A stretch of DNA of 64,000 nt, taken from an endosymbiont of Galathealinum brachiosum (GTDB lineage Bacteria > Pseudomonadota > Gammaproteobacteria > SZUA-229). Both the position numbers and the translations under genes were made by a program. Positions 17,202-24,959 of the stretch are shown here, piece after piece. Within the stretch, counting starts at the first letter, position 1. Every line of letters begins with the position of its first letter. Below the pieces are notes generated by a model. It searched no databases. It was given only the letters and a program-made list of their open reading frames with translations, and was not told the origin of the DNA. Location of the stretch: assembly GCA_003349885.1 (NCBI GenBank), contig QFXC01000008.1:124001-188000 (forward strand), read 5' to 3'.

Positions 17202-18143
17202 ATGCAGCTTTCTGATTATGTAAATACATTCGGGCAAAATTTATTGCAGAAATACGGAGAAAGAGTTCACAAAATTTCTTTAAATGCTAATTTAACCTGC
17301 CCTAATAGAGACGGAACAAAAGGCATTGGTGGATGTACCTTTTGTAATAATGTTTCTTTTAATCCGAACGCACGAGATCCTGACTCAATTACCAGTCAGA
17401 TTGCTTCAGGCCGTAAAGTAATCAGAAAAAGAACTGGAGCAAAAAAATATCTGGCATATTTTCAGGCATACACAAATACCTATGGCGACATTAATCAATT
17501 AAAACAACTCTATGATCTGGCGCTATCAGAGGATGATGTTATTGGGTTATCTATTGGAACGCGGCCAGATTGCGTGCCAGATGAGGTGCTTGATTTATTG
17601 GCCGAATATCAGAACAGAGGTTATGAGATCTGGCTCGAGTTAGGTTTACAGTCTTCATTTGATGAAACACTTAAAAAAGTAAATCGTGGACATGGTTTTT
17701 ATGAATACTATCAGGCAATACATTCTGCTCATAAACGCGGAATAAAAGTTTGTACTCATTTGATACTTGGTTTACCTGGTGAAAATTATCAACACTTTGA
17801 AAAATCTTTGTCTCGAGTTATTGACGAAGGTGTAGCGGGATTAAAGCTTCATCCATTACATGTAGTAAAGGGTACGCAATTAGCAAGAGAGTGGTTGAGA
17901 AAAGAATACATACCTCTATCACAAGACGATTATGTTATGGCTGCAGCTAAATTAATTGAAATGACACCCAGAGAAATAATTTATCACCGGGTTACAGGCA
18001 CCGCATCTAACAATATTTTACTTGCACCAGAGTGGTGCTCTAAAAAGTGGAATGTAATAAACAGCATTACACAGCAATTACATAATCTTAAAGTTAATAA
18101 AACAACATTAACTAACAATAAACAAACTATTCAATATGCATAA
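17202..18143 (+). CDS. yhcC: YhcC-family (TIGR01212) radical SAM protein
   Basis: The 313-residue protein opens with the family start YVNTFGQNLLQKYGERVHKI and holds a radical SAM cluster motif in CPNRDGTKGIGGCTFCNN (about 29-46), with spacing C-x11-C-x2-C as usual for this Elp3-like subgroup. ELGLQSSFDETLKKVNRGH near 145 is the conserved SAM-barrel part. Function is unknown. It leads a four-gene operon, overlapping ubiU by 8 nt, and stands next to the FNR promoter, so a role in anaerobic metabolism is plausible. Confidence 0.9.
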   Translation: MQLSDYVNTFGQNLLQKYGERVHKISLNANLTCPNRDGTKGIGGCTFCNNVSFNPNARDPDSITSQIASGRKVIRKRTGAKKYLAYFQAYTNTYGDINQLKQLYDLALSEDDVIGLSIGTRPDCVPDEVLDLLAEYQNRGYEIWLELGLQSSFDETLKKVNRGHGFYEYYQAIHSAHKRGIKVCTHLILGLPGENYQHFEKSLSRVIDEGVAGLKLHPLHVVKGTQLAREWLRKEYIPLSQDDYVMAAAKLIEMTPREIIYHRVTGTASNNILLAPEWCSKKWNVINSITQQLHNLKVNKTTLTNNKQTIQYA

Positions 18144-19164
18144 TATAAATACCATACAGAATGAAAAAATGGAACTGGTCTGCCCTGCAGGAAACCTGCC
18201 CGCTTTAAAAATCGCTGTTGATAATGGTGCAGATGCTGTCTATATCGGTTTTAAGGATGATACAAACGCTCGTCATTTTGCAGGACTTAATTTCAATGAA
18301 AAACGTACTATTCAAGGTATTGAATATGCTCATAACAAAGGATGCAAAGTTTTTCTCGCAATCAATACTTATCCGCAGGCTAATGGGTGGGAGCGCTGGA
18401 AAGATGCAATTGATCTAGCATCAAAATTACATTTTGATGCGCTTATTGCTGCTGATATTGGCGTTTTAGATTATGCCTCAACTAAATACCCTGATTTACG
18501 TTTACACCTGTCAGTTCAGGGTTCTGCAACTAATACTGAGTCTATACAGTTTTACTACGAAAACTTTGGAATACAAAGAGTCGTTCTACCTCGTGTCTTA
18601 TCTCTTAAACAGGTAGAACAGGTTGCGAAAACCAGCCCAGTTCCTCTTGAAGTATTTGGATTCGGAAGCTTATGTGTAATGGTAGAGGGTCGTTGCCTGT
18701 TATCTTCATACGCAACAGGACAATCACCCAATACATTCGGTGCATGTTCACCTGCAAGCGCAGTTGAATGGCAGGAAACATCGAGCGGATTACAAACACG
18801 GTTAAATAATATTTTAATTGATCAGTATAAAAAAGATGAACCTGCTGCCTACCCTACACTTTGTAAAGGCCGTTTTGAAGTTTCAAATAATACTTATTAT
18901 GCGATAGAAGAACCTACCAGTTTAAATACAATTGAATTATTACCCGAACTACAAAAAATAGGTATAGCAGCAATCAAAATTGAAGGCAGACAGCGCAGCC
19001 CTGCATATGTAAAACAGGTATCTGAAGTCTGGCGTGACGCACTTGATAGCTGCCACAAAAATATAGAAGAATACACAGTTAAACAACAGTGGCTGAAAAC
19101 CCTTCATTCCGTGTCAGAAGGTCGTTCTACCACTTTAGGCGCTTACCATAGGCCATGGCAATAA
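18136..19164 (+). CDS. ubiU: UbiU, O2-independent ubiquinone hydroxylase subunit (U32 family)
   Basis: UbiU works with UbiV to hydroxylate the ubiquinone ring without oxygen. The four cysteines that hold the [4Fe-4S] cluster are present as C-x6-C-x16-C-x38-C (LCVMVEGRC, FGACSP, TLCKGRF). Counted from Met12 (ATG 18169, starting MELVCPAGN) they fall at 169, 176, 193 and 232, the same numbers as in E. coli UbiU, so that Met may be the true start; ATG 18136 adds 11 residues and overlaps yhcC. Other landmarks are GADAVYIGFKDDTNARHF and KIEGRQRSPAYV. ubiV follows after 1 nt. Confidence 0.95.
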   Translation: MHNINTIQNEKMELVCPAGNLPALKIAVDNGADAVYIGFKDDTNARHFAGLNFNEKRTIQGIEYAHNKGCKVFLAINTYPQANGWERWKDAIDLASKLHFDALIAADIGVLDYASTKYPDLRLHLSVQGSATNTESIQFYYENFGIQRVVLPRVLSLKQVEQVAKTSPVPLEVFGFGSLCVMVEGRCLLSSYATGQSPNTFGACSPASAVEWQETSSGLQTRLNNILIDQYKKDEPAAYPTLCKGRFEVSNNTYYAIEEPTSLNTIELLPELQKIGIAAIKIEGRQRSPAYVKQVSEVWRDALDSCHKNIEEYTVKQQWLKTLHSVSEGRSTTLGAYHRPWQ

Positions 19165-19165
19165 T

Positions 19166-20101
19166 ATGAATGCTTCTTCAGTAAAGTTATCACTGGGTCC
19201 AATTCAGTACTTCTGGGATAGAGAAACTACAATTAATTTTTATAAACAAATTGCTAATACTAAAATTGATATAGTTTATTTAGGCGAAACCGTCTGTTCT
19301 AAACGAAAATTACTTAGACGTGATGACTGGCTTGAGATAGCAGCATTACTTAAATCTGCTGGTAAGGAAGTAATATTATCAAGCATGACATTAATTGAAG
19401 CTAATTCAGAACTCTCTGCAGTTAAAACATTATGCTCAAACACAGATTATACTATTGAAGCAAATGACATGTCTGCTGTGCAGTTATTAAAAGGTAAATC
19501 ATTTGTTACCGGTCCTGCTGTTAATATCTATAACCCTCATAGCTTAAATATGCTTGCTAAATATGGTTTAAAACGATGGGTATTACCCGTTGAATTATCT
19601 AAAGACACACTTAAAGATATGCAATTACAAAGACCAGAAAAAATTGAAACAGAAGTTATTGTATATGGCCGTTTGCCTTTAGCATACTCAGCTAGATGTT
19701 TTACAGCCCGATCGCATAATCTGCCAAAAGATGACTGCCAACTTCGTTGCCTTGATGATCCTGACGGTTTGTTATTATCAACACAGGAAGATGAGAAGTT
19801 TCTCATAATAAATGGCATACAAACTCAGTCAGCTAAAACCAGCAATTTAATTTTAGATATAGATGACCTAATTAATCTAAATGTCGACATTCTTCGGATT
19901 AGTCCACCCTCAAGACATACAGAAAAAATTATAGATCTATTTTACAAAACTTTAAACGAATCCTATCCAGCTCAAAAAGCAAACATTGAACTACAGAAAC
20001 TCATGCCTGCCGGTGGTTACTGCAATGGTTACTGGCATGGAACAAACGGTATGAACTGGCAGGAATCAACAGAGGAATTATCATGTCAGGTAACACAATG
20101 A
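19166..20101 (+). CDS. ubiV: UbiV, O2-independent ubiquinone hydroxylase subunit (U32 family)
   Basis: The 311-residue protein is the partner of UbiU. Its [4Fe-4S] ligands are visible as Cys44 (GETVCSKR) and Cys178-x12-Cys191-x3-Cys195 (ARCFTARSHNL, DDCQLRC), the same spacing as in E. coli UbiV for the last three. PVELSKD and VYGRLPLAYSARC are typical. The heterodimer takes oxygen from prephenate in the known system. It directly follows ubiU and overlaps the dioxygenase gene by 19 nt. Confidence 0.95.
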   Translation: MNASSVKLSLGPIQYFWDRETTINFYKQIANTKIDIVYLGETVCSKRKLLRRDDWLEIAALLKSAGKEVILSSMTLIEANSELSAVKTLCSNTDYTIEANDMSAVQLLKGKSFVTGPAVNIYNPHSLNMLAKYGLKRWVLPVELSKDTLKDMQLQRPEKIETEVIVYGRLPLAYSARCFTARSHNLPKDDCQLRCLDDPDGLLLSTQEDEKFLIINGIQTQSAKTSNLILDIDDLINLNVDILRISPPSRHTEKIIDLFYKTLNESYPAQKANIELQKLMPAGGYCNGYWHGTNGMNWQESTEELSCQVTQ

Positions 20102-20982
20102 AACTAATAAATAACACTTTTGACCTGGACAATCATCAGGCCTACGAAGACTGGCGTTATGAAAAACTCGATAATTACCCAACACAAGTTGAACAACTCA
20201 TTGTAGAAGTTAATGATCCTTTAAATTTAACAACAACCGAACGCCAGGCTATTATTAATCTTTATAATAAAACTAACATGGTTGTTTATGTTAGCGATAG
20301 TGGAACTAACCCGGATAAACGACTCGCACTATCACTTGCTGATAAATTTGGCTTAAAGAATCTAGATAACAATATGGGTGCAGATGATGACGGTATAACA
20401 TCTTTACAGGTATCAAATATTAAAGGTCGTGAAAGATATATTCCTTATTCTAATAAAGAAATTCACTGGCATACAGATGGTTACTACAACAAACTTGATA
20501 AGCAGATTTACGCTTTAAACCTCCATTGTGTCAGACCTGCAAAATCAGGAGGCGAAAACGCAATAATGGACCATGAGCTCGCATATATAAGATTGCGAGA
20601 CCAAAATCCAGACTATATAAAAGCGCTAATGGCTTCTGATGTTATGACTATTCCTGCGAATATTAAAGACGGTAAAACAATACGGCCAGACAGAAAAGGT
20701 CCTGTTTTTTCTATCTGGGGAGATGGAAACTTACACATGCGTTACACTGCCAGAGCCCATAATGTAATCTGGAAAGATGACTCGATTACGCAAGCGGCAG
20801 TACAGGCACTGGATAACTTATTAAAATCAGATGATCCTGCAATCTTTAGAGCGACATTACAACCAGGCTGGGGATTAATTAGTAATAATGTATTGCATGA
20901 CCGAAGTGGATTTGAAGATGATAAAGAAGCACCTCGATTATTATACAGATTAAGATATTTTGATGCTTTAAGTAAAGGCTAG
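20083..20982 (+). CDS. TauD/TfdA family Fe(II)/2-oxoglutarate-dependent dioxygenase
   Basis: The 299-residue protein has the TauD-type metal motif HWHTDGYY (His130 and Asp132) and a distal His in NNVLHDRSGF near 272, with the following Arg (RLLYRLRY) suited to bind 2-oxoglutarate. The substrate is unknown. The start at 20083 has a good AGAGGA site inside ubiV; ATG 20098 is the alternative. It is the last gene of the yhcC-ubiU-ubiV operon. An O2-using enzyme joined to an O2-independent ubiquinone pathway is unexpected; an O2-dependent alternative step or an unrelated function are both possible. Confidence 0.8.
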   Translation: MSGNTMKLINNTFDLDNHQAYEDWRYEKLDNYPTQVEQLIVEVNDPLNLTTTERQAIINLYNKTNMVVYVSDSGTNPDKRLALSLADKFGLKNLDNNMGADDDGITSLQVSNIKGRERYIPYSNKEIHWHTDGYYNKLDKQIYALNLHCVRPAKSGGENAIMDHELAYIRLRDQNPDYIKALMASDVMTIPANIKDGKTIRPDRKGPVFSIWGDGNLHMRYTARAHNVIWKDDSITQAAVQALDNLLKSDDPAIFRATLQPGWGLISNNVLHDRSGFEDDKEAPRLLYRLRYFDALSKG

Positions 20983-21080
20983 TTAAATTAAAATACGGGA
21001 TACTAACGATACTGTTAATTTGACGACTCTCCTGTGAAAGCAGGTATGTCGATGAATTGATTTAAACAGAAATATTATTT

Positions 21081-21572
21081 CTAACTGAATAATCGTTTAT
21101 ATACTGGCAAGCTTTTAATTAACAGCGATTCAATTTTAGCAAAACTACCCTTTGATTCCAAATCAAGACCATCGAGAAAATTTTTAAGTTCTAGCCCTAA
21201 TTCAGTATCACCCTGCATTATTAACCTACGTTGAAATACTAACGTATCCGGATCTTGTTGACGTGCTGCAAGTTGTAAAAAGTCGTATATATTCGCCTGT
21301 ATTTTAATATCATTCTCTTTAGCAGCAGTCATTGAAATTAAACGCGCGCTCTTCAGGCCTACATAATATTCGATATTTAGGTCACTAACAGTAACACAGA
21401 GTCTTTTATCTTCCAGAAAATCAAGTTCGCCTTCATTTATCTGGTCTTTTAATAATTTATTTAAAAAAGAGGCAAGAATACGAGAATGTATTGAGGAAGG
21501 TAACATCTTAAATGGTAAAGATAATACATTTGGTAAGTCAGGTGCTTTTTCAATATTTGTTGTTAAATTCAT
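21081..21572 (-). CDS. ubiT: UbiT, SCP2-domain accessory factor of anaerobic ubiquinone synthesis
   Basis: The 163-residue protein is an SCP2 lipid-binding domain with a short N-terminus rich in Leu/Pro (PNVLSLPFKMLPSSIHSRIL), the UbiT plan. The core ELDFLEDKRLCVTVSDLNIEYYV and the C-terminal QRRLIMQGDTELGLELKNFLDGLD match. UbiT binds polyprenyl intermediates and is needed for oxygen-independent ubiquinone synthesis with UbiU and UbiV, which lie convergently 1 kb away. A perfect FNR box is located 35-48 bp upstream of the ATG. Confidence 0.9.
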   Translation of the reverse strand: MNLTTNIEKAPDLPNVLSLPFKMLPSSIHSRILASFLNKLLKDQINEGELDFLEDKRLCVTVSDLNIEYYVGLKSARLISMTAAKENDIKIQANIYDFLQLAARQQDPDTLVFQRRLIMQGDTELGLELKNFLDGLDLESKGSFAKIESLLIKSLPVYKRLFS

Positions 21573-21578
21573 AATGGT

Positions 21579-21653
21579 ATATTACTGAAACAATAATGTT
21601 TGAATTTTGATAAATATCAATAAATTGATGAAGCACTAAACAACTGATATAGT
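21579..21653. promoter_or_regulatory. Perfect FNR/ANR box between divergent ubiT and SCO genes
   Basis: TTGAT-AAAT-ATCAA at 21607-21620 is a full consensus match. On the minus strand a -10 TAATAT (21579-21584) gives a start at about 21572 and puts the box at -41.5, but this coincides with the ubiT ATG, so the transcript would be leaderless. On the plus strand TATAGT (21648-21653) or TGATAT (21645-21650) gives a start near 21657-21660 toward SCO with the box near -45. Confidence 0.6.
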
Positions 21654-21684
21654 TGATTTAACGGGGCATTACTAAGAAAATAAG

Positions 21685-22341
21685 ATGAAAAAACAACAAA
21701 GCATTATATTAGCTATATCTGCGTTAATTGCAGCAAGTGCCGGTATTTGGATGGGACAACAAAACCCTGACACGCAACTACCCAGAATTAAACCAGCTGC
21801 CATTCAGGGCGCTATTTATCCAGCAGCTAAAACAATAAATGACTTTTCACTTGTAAATCAACATTCTGAGAAAATAACAAAAGACAACTTTATTGACCAC
21901 TGGAGTCTGATTTTTGTTGGTTATACCCATTGCCCTGATATATGCCCGACTACAATGACAGTCATGAATCAGGTAAGTGAATTTATGCAACAACAAAAAA
22001 TCCAGCCACCTCGTATTGTCTTTTTATCTATAGATCCTCTTCGAGATACATCTGAATCACTGAAATCTTATGTGACTTATTTTAATAAAGACTTTATTGG
22101 GCTAACTGGATCAGTTGAAGAGGTTACTAAATTAAGCAAGCAACTTAATGCGGTTTTTAGAAAATCCCCGGGGGCAAGTGGTGAAATTTCGAATGATGAC
22201 TATTTAATGGATCACAGTTCTGCTCTAATGCTCATTAATCCACAAGGTAATTTACAATCTATCCTCACTGCACCGCATACACCTGGAAATATAATTGAGA
22301 GCATTATTAAAAGTCAGGCTTATTATAAGGGAACACATTAA
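21685..22341 (+). CDS. SCO1/SenC/PrrC family copper chaperone
   Basis: The 218-residue protein has an N-terminal membrane anchor (about 6-24) and a periplasmic thioredoxin-like SCO domain. The copper ligands are visible: THCPDICPTT (C-x3-C near residues 91-95) and the His in MDHSSALML near 178. SCO proteins deliver copper to the CuA site of subunit II, here CoxB, whose genes lie 15 kb away. It stands head to head with ubiT across an FNR box. Confidence 0.93.
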   Translation: MKKQQSIILAISALIAASAGIWMGQQNPDTQLPRIKPAAIQGAIYPAAKTINDFSLVNQHSEKITKDNFIDHWSLIFVGYTHCPDICPTTMTVMNQVSEFMQQQKIQPPRIVFLSIDPLRDTSESLKSYVTYFNKDFIGLTGSVEEVTKLSKQLNAVFRKSPGASGEISNDDYLMDHSSALMLINPQGNLQSILTAPHTPGNIIESIIKSQAYYKGTH

Positions 22342-22347
22342 GTTAAA

Positions 22348-22386
22348 TTTCTATTCTTATTTCTATTATGAACATTAGAATAGAAA
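22348..22386. terminator. Hairpin between convergent SCO and FecR-domain genes
   Basis: TTTCTATTCT and AGAATAGAAA are perfect 10-bp arms around a 19-nt AT-rich loop, between two convergent gene ends. Confidence 0.5.
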
Positions 22387-22428
22387 CTTAAGCTTTAGTT
22401 ATCTTTTAAACTTAACAGCCTATAGCAA

Positions 22429-23391
22429 TTAAAAGCGAACTATCCATGTACCTGTTATGCCATTCGTGCCATCAATTGAACTAGCAAAAGCACTGGCATC
22501 TTGTCTTGTTTTAAAACCGTTTACCCGTAACCGATACCAGTTATTACCATTTACAACGGCACTTTCAATGCTCGTTGCATAACCAGCAGCAGCTAAAGAT
22601 GCCATAACCGGTCTTGCAGATGATTCACTTGCTACCGACATTAAATTAACAGCCCACTGCCCATCAATACTCAACACACCAGCACCAGACTTTAATTCAG
22701 TTTCATCTGCCCATTTGGCCAGTTTGGCCTGTGGAACAGGAGCTACAGGTAATGCTGGTGCATTTTTAGGAGCTATAAAAAAGGATAAAGGATCTTCCAT
22801 CGCAAATTCGGGCTCACCCTGTTTTTTTGCTGTTATTTTACCTTCAATCAGGCATAAGATATCCTTTTCCAGATTAGAACTGCCCCAGATATCTGTACCT
22901 CTTATACCTGCGGTTATACTACCAATCCTTACATCCACTTTACGACTACGTTTTTGACCTAGTGCAGAAGTAGTAAATCTGAATGCACCTTTAATTACCT
23001 CTAATGCAGCTTCAAATATATCAGTATCTTGCTGAGCAGGAATGAGTGTATCTAAATTTAATTCTGCATTTTCACCTAGTTTTACAAAACTACCTTCATC
23101 CATTCTTAATAGCAGTCTGGCACTTGTTCCTGTAGTCAGCTTATCTCCACCTTCTAACTCCATTCCCGGTATAATTGCCAATAACTCTCCATTTCGCTCG
23201 AGCCAGGCAGGCATTTGTAATGCTTCTACTCTTCCACCTGCAGCATAAACTGAAGTTGAGAATAAAAAATTAGCGGCTATTAGTAAAACAGTAATAATAG
23301 AAAATGATTTGAAAAGTCTTGAGGGATTTAAGTGATAATACTTAATTGCGGATAATTGAGATTTAGAATGTGTGCCATGCTGATACTTCAT
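22429..23391 (-). CDS. FecR-domain protein with C-terminal SPOR domain
   Basis: The 320-residue protein has a positively charged N-terminus of about 30 residues, then a signal segment (SIITVLLIAANFLFSTSVYA), so it should be exported. A FecR-type beta domain follows (about 70-190: GGDKLTTGTSARLLLRM, VRIGSITAGIRGTDIWG). The last 75 residues look like a SPOR peptidoglycan-binding domain (WYRLRVNGFKTRQDASAFA). The pair suggests a cell-wall-associated periplasmic protein; there is no sigma-factor or TonB-receptor gene nearby, so classical iron regulation is unlikely. Confidence 0.75.
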   Translation of the reverse strand: MKYQHGTHSKSQLSAIKYYHLNPSRLFKSFSIITVLLIAANFLFSTSVYAAGGRVEALQMPAWLERNGELLAIIPGMELEGGDKLTTGTSARLLLRMDEGSFVKLGENAELNLDTLIPAQQDTDIFEAALEVIKGAFRFTTSALGQKRSRKVDVRIGSITAGIRGTDIWGSSNLEKDILCLIEGKITAKKQGEPEFAMEDPLSFFIAPKNAPALPVAPVPQAKLAKWADETELKSGAGVLSIDGQWAVNLMSVASESSARPVMASLAAAGYATSIESAVVNGNNWYRLRVNGFKTRQDASAFASSIDGTNGITGTWIVRF

Positions 23392-23489
23392 TTTAGGTCC
23401 TTATAATATACTCTGTTCTATGTGAGTCTTATTTTTTTTATAAGTTTAGCCTAAATATCGTAAAAAGCCTGTTTATGTGAACTCTGTCA

Positions 23490-23930
23490 TTATTTTAGTG
23501 TATATGAAAGAATTTCAACTACCTGTTCAGGTGATGAACATACAGCTACTGCAGAGGCATCAACCTCTTTTAAAGCATGAGTTAACTCTTCATCATGCAG
23601 GGTAATTATTGATTTACCCAGTGCAGCTGCGTAACCCGCATCGAAAGCAGCATTCCATTGTTTATATTGATTACCAAAACGCACAACGACAACATCAGCA
23701 TCTTCTATATACTTTCTAATACGTATAGAGTTAATTTTTGCTGCTTTGTGATCTTTCCAGAATGCTTCAGTTTCAGAGCCAAGAATTTTTTCACCACAGT
23801 CGTCACTCGCTTCATGGTTGGTTACGGGTGATTTAATGTCAACATCAAGACCACAGTCTTTTACACCCTGAGTAATTTTTTCACGCCAGTCACTGTGAAT
23901 TTCACCGGATAAATAAATTTTGAAACTCAT
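23490..23930 (-). CDS. YtoQ family protein
   Basis: The 146-residue protein matches YtoQ from start to end: FKIYLSGEIHSDWREKI, SPVTNHEASDDCGEKILG, and FGNQYKQWNAAFDAGYAAALGK. The last stretch resembles nucleoside 2-deoxyribosyltransferase-like folds, where a conserved Gly/Ala helix follows a dinucleotide-type loop. Biochemical function is unknown. It stands alone between the FecR/SPOR gene and secF. Confidence 0.85.
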   Translation of the reverse strand: MSFKIYLSGEIHSDWREKITQGVKDCGLDVDIKSPVTNHEASDDCGEKILGSETEAFWKDHKAAKINSIRIRKYIEDADVVVVRFGNQYKQWNAAFDAGYAAALGKSIITLHDEELTHALKEVDASAVAVCSSPEQVVEILSYTLK

Positions 23931-23980
23931 ATTTTTTCTCTGTAAGGGCTTAAGGTTTAAAAACTAACACGGTTTGAAAT

Positions 23981-24004
23981 CAGGGCGACATAAAGGTCGC
24001 CCTG
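23981..24004 (-). terminator. Terminator-like hairpin after secF
   Basis: CAGGGCGAC pairs perfectly with GTCGCCCTG over a 6-nt loop, 5 bp after the secF stop. The T-run on the minus strand is short (ATTTC). Confidence 0.7.
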
Positions 24005-24008
24005 AACA

Positions 24009-24950
24009 CTATGGCATTTCGTCTACTTCTTCTTCTGTTTCTTTTGCATGCTCAAGGAAATCGTGCTTTTCAACTTTCATCATAACAAGACTGTTACTTG
24101 CTACATAAATTGAAGAATATGTACCAACAAACACACCAATAATAAGAGCAAATGCAAAGCCATGAATGACTTCACCGCCCAGCATAAAGAGTGTAACCAG
24201 CACGATTAACGTGGTTAAAGACGTCATAACTGTACGTGATAAGGTAGCATTGATAGACATATTTAGTATTTCTATAGCAGTACCTTTTCTTTGTGTTCGA
24301 AAAGTTTCACGAATTCGATCGAGAACAACAACCGTATCATTTAATGAATAACCTATTACAGCAAGTATTGCGGCTAATACAGTTAAATCAAATTGCATTT
24401 GAACTACAGAGAAAACACCAATGGTTATTATTACGTCATGAATCAAAGCCAATATGGCTGCAAATGCCGATTTCATCTGAAAACGAATACCCACGTAAAC
24501 CATAATACAGAACAGGGCAATCAGCATAGCAAGTCCACCCTGCTCCCTTAACTCATCACCAACCTGTGGTCCGACAAATTCTATACGACGCATATCAACC
24601 TGATCAGTTGATGTGTGTTTTAAAATGTCGAGCACCTCATCAGAGATACTCGCGCTGTTTACGCCATCTCTGGGAGCTATTCGCACCAGAACATCTTTTG
24701 ATGTACCAAAATGCTGAATCAGAGCATCTGAATATTGACTACTAGCTAATGCATTACGCACTGGCTCGAGTTCAACGGATTGTGAATAACCAACTTCAAT
24801 TAGATATCCACCCGTAAAATCTATCCCAAGATTAAGACCCCGTGTATATAAACTTGCGATAGATACAATTATTAAAACTAACGAAAACCCAAGTGCTATT
24901 GTACGTTTACCCAGGAAATCGATTTTGGTTTTGCCTGTTAAAAAATGCAT
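24009..24950 (-). CDS. secF: Protein translocase subunit SecF
   Basis: The 313-residue protein has six helices and a periplasmic domain. Landmarks are GLNLGIDFTGGYLIEV near residue 32, RIEFVGPQVGDELREQG near 122, YSLNDTVVVLDRIRE near 200 and the TLSRTVMTSLTT stretch. SecDF uses the proton gradient to pull secreted proteins out of the SecYEG channel. GGAAA precedes the ATG. It lies 9 bp behind secD. Confidence 0.96.
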   Translation of the reverse strand: MHFLTGKTKIDFLGKRTIALGFSLVLIIVSIASLYTRGLNLGIDFTGGYLIEVGYSQSVELEPVRNALASSQYSDALIQHFGTSKDVLVRIAPRDGVNSASISDEVLDILKHTSTDQVDMRRIEFVGPQVGDELREQGGLAMLIALFCIMVYVGIRFQMKSAFAAILALIHDVIITIGVFSVVQMQFDLTVLAAILAVIGYSLNDTVVVLDRIRETFRTQRKGTAIEILNMSINATLSRTVMTSLTTLIVLVTLFMLGGEVIHGFAFALIIGVFVGTYSSIYVASNSLVMMKVEKHDFLEHAKETEEEVDEMP

Positions 24951-24959
24951 TTTGATTTC

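Noticed and set aside
20983..21080. Terminator between the TauD-like gene and ubiT
   Set aside because: Only a 4-bp CCTG/CAGG stem was seen; too weak to call.
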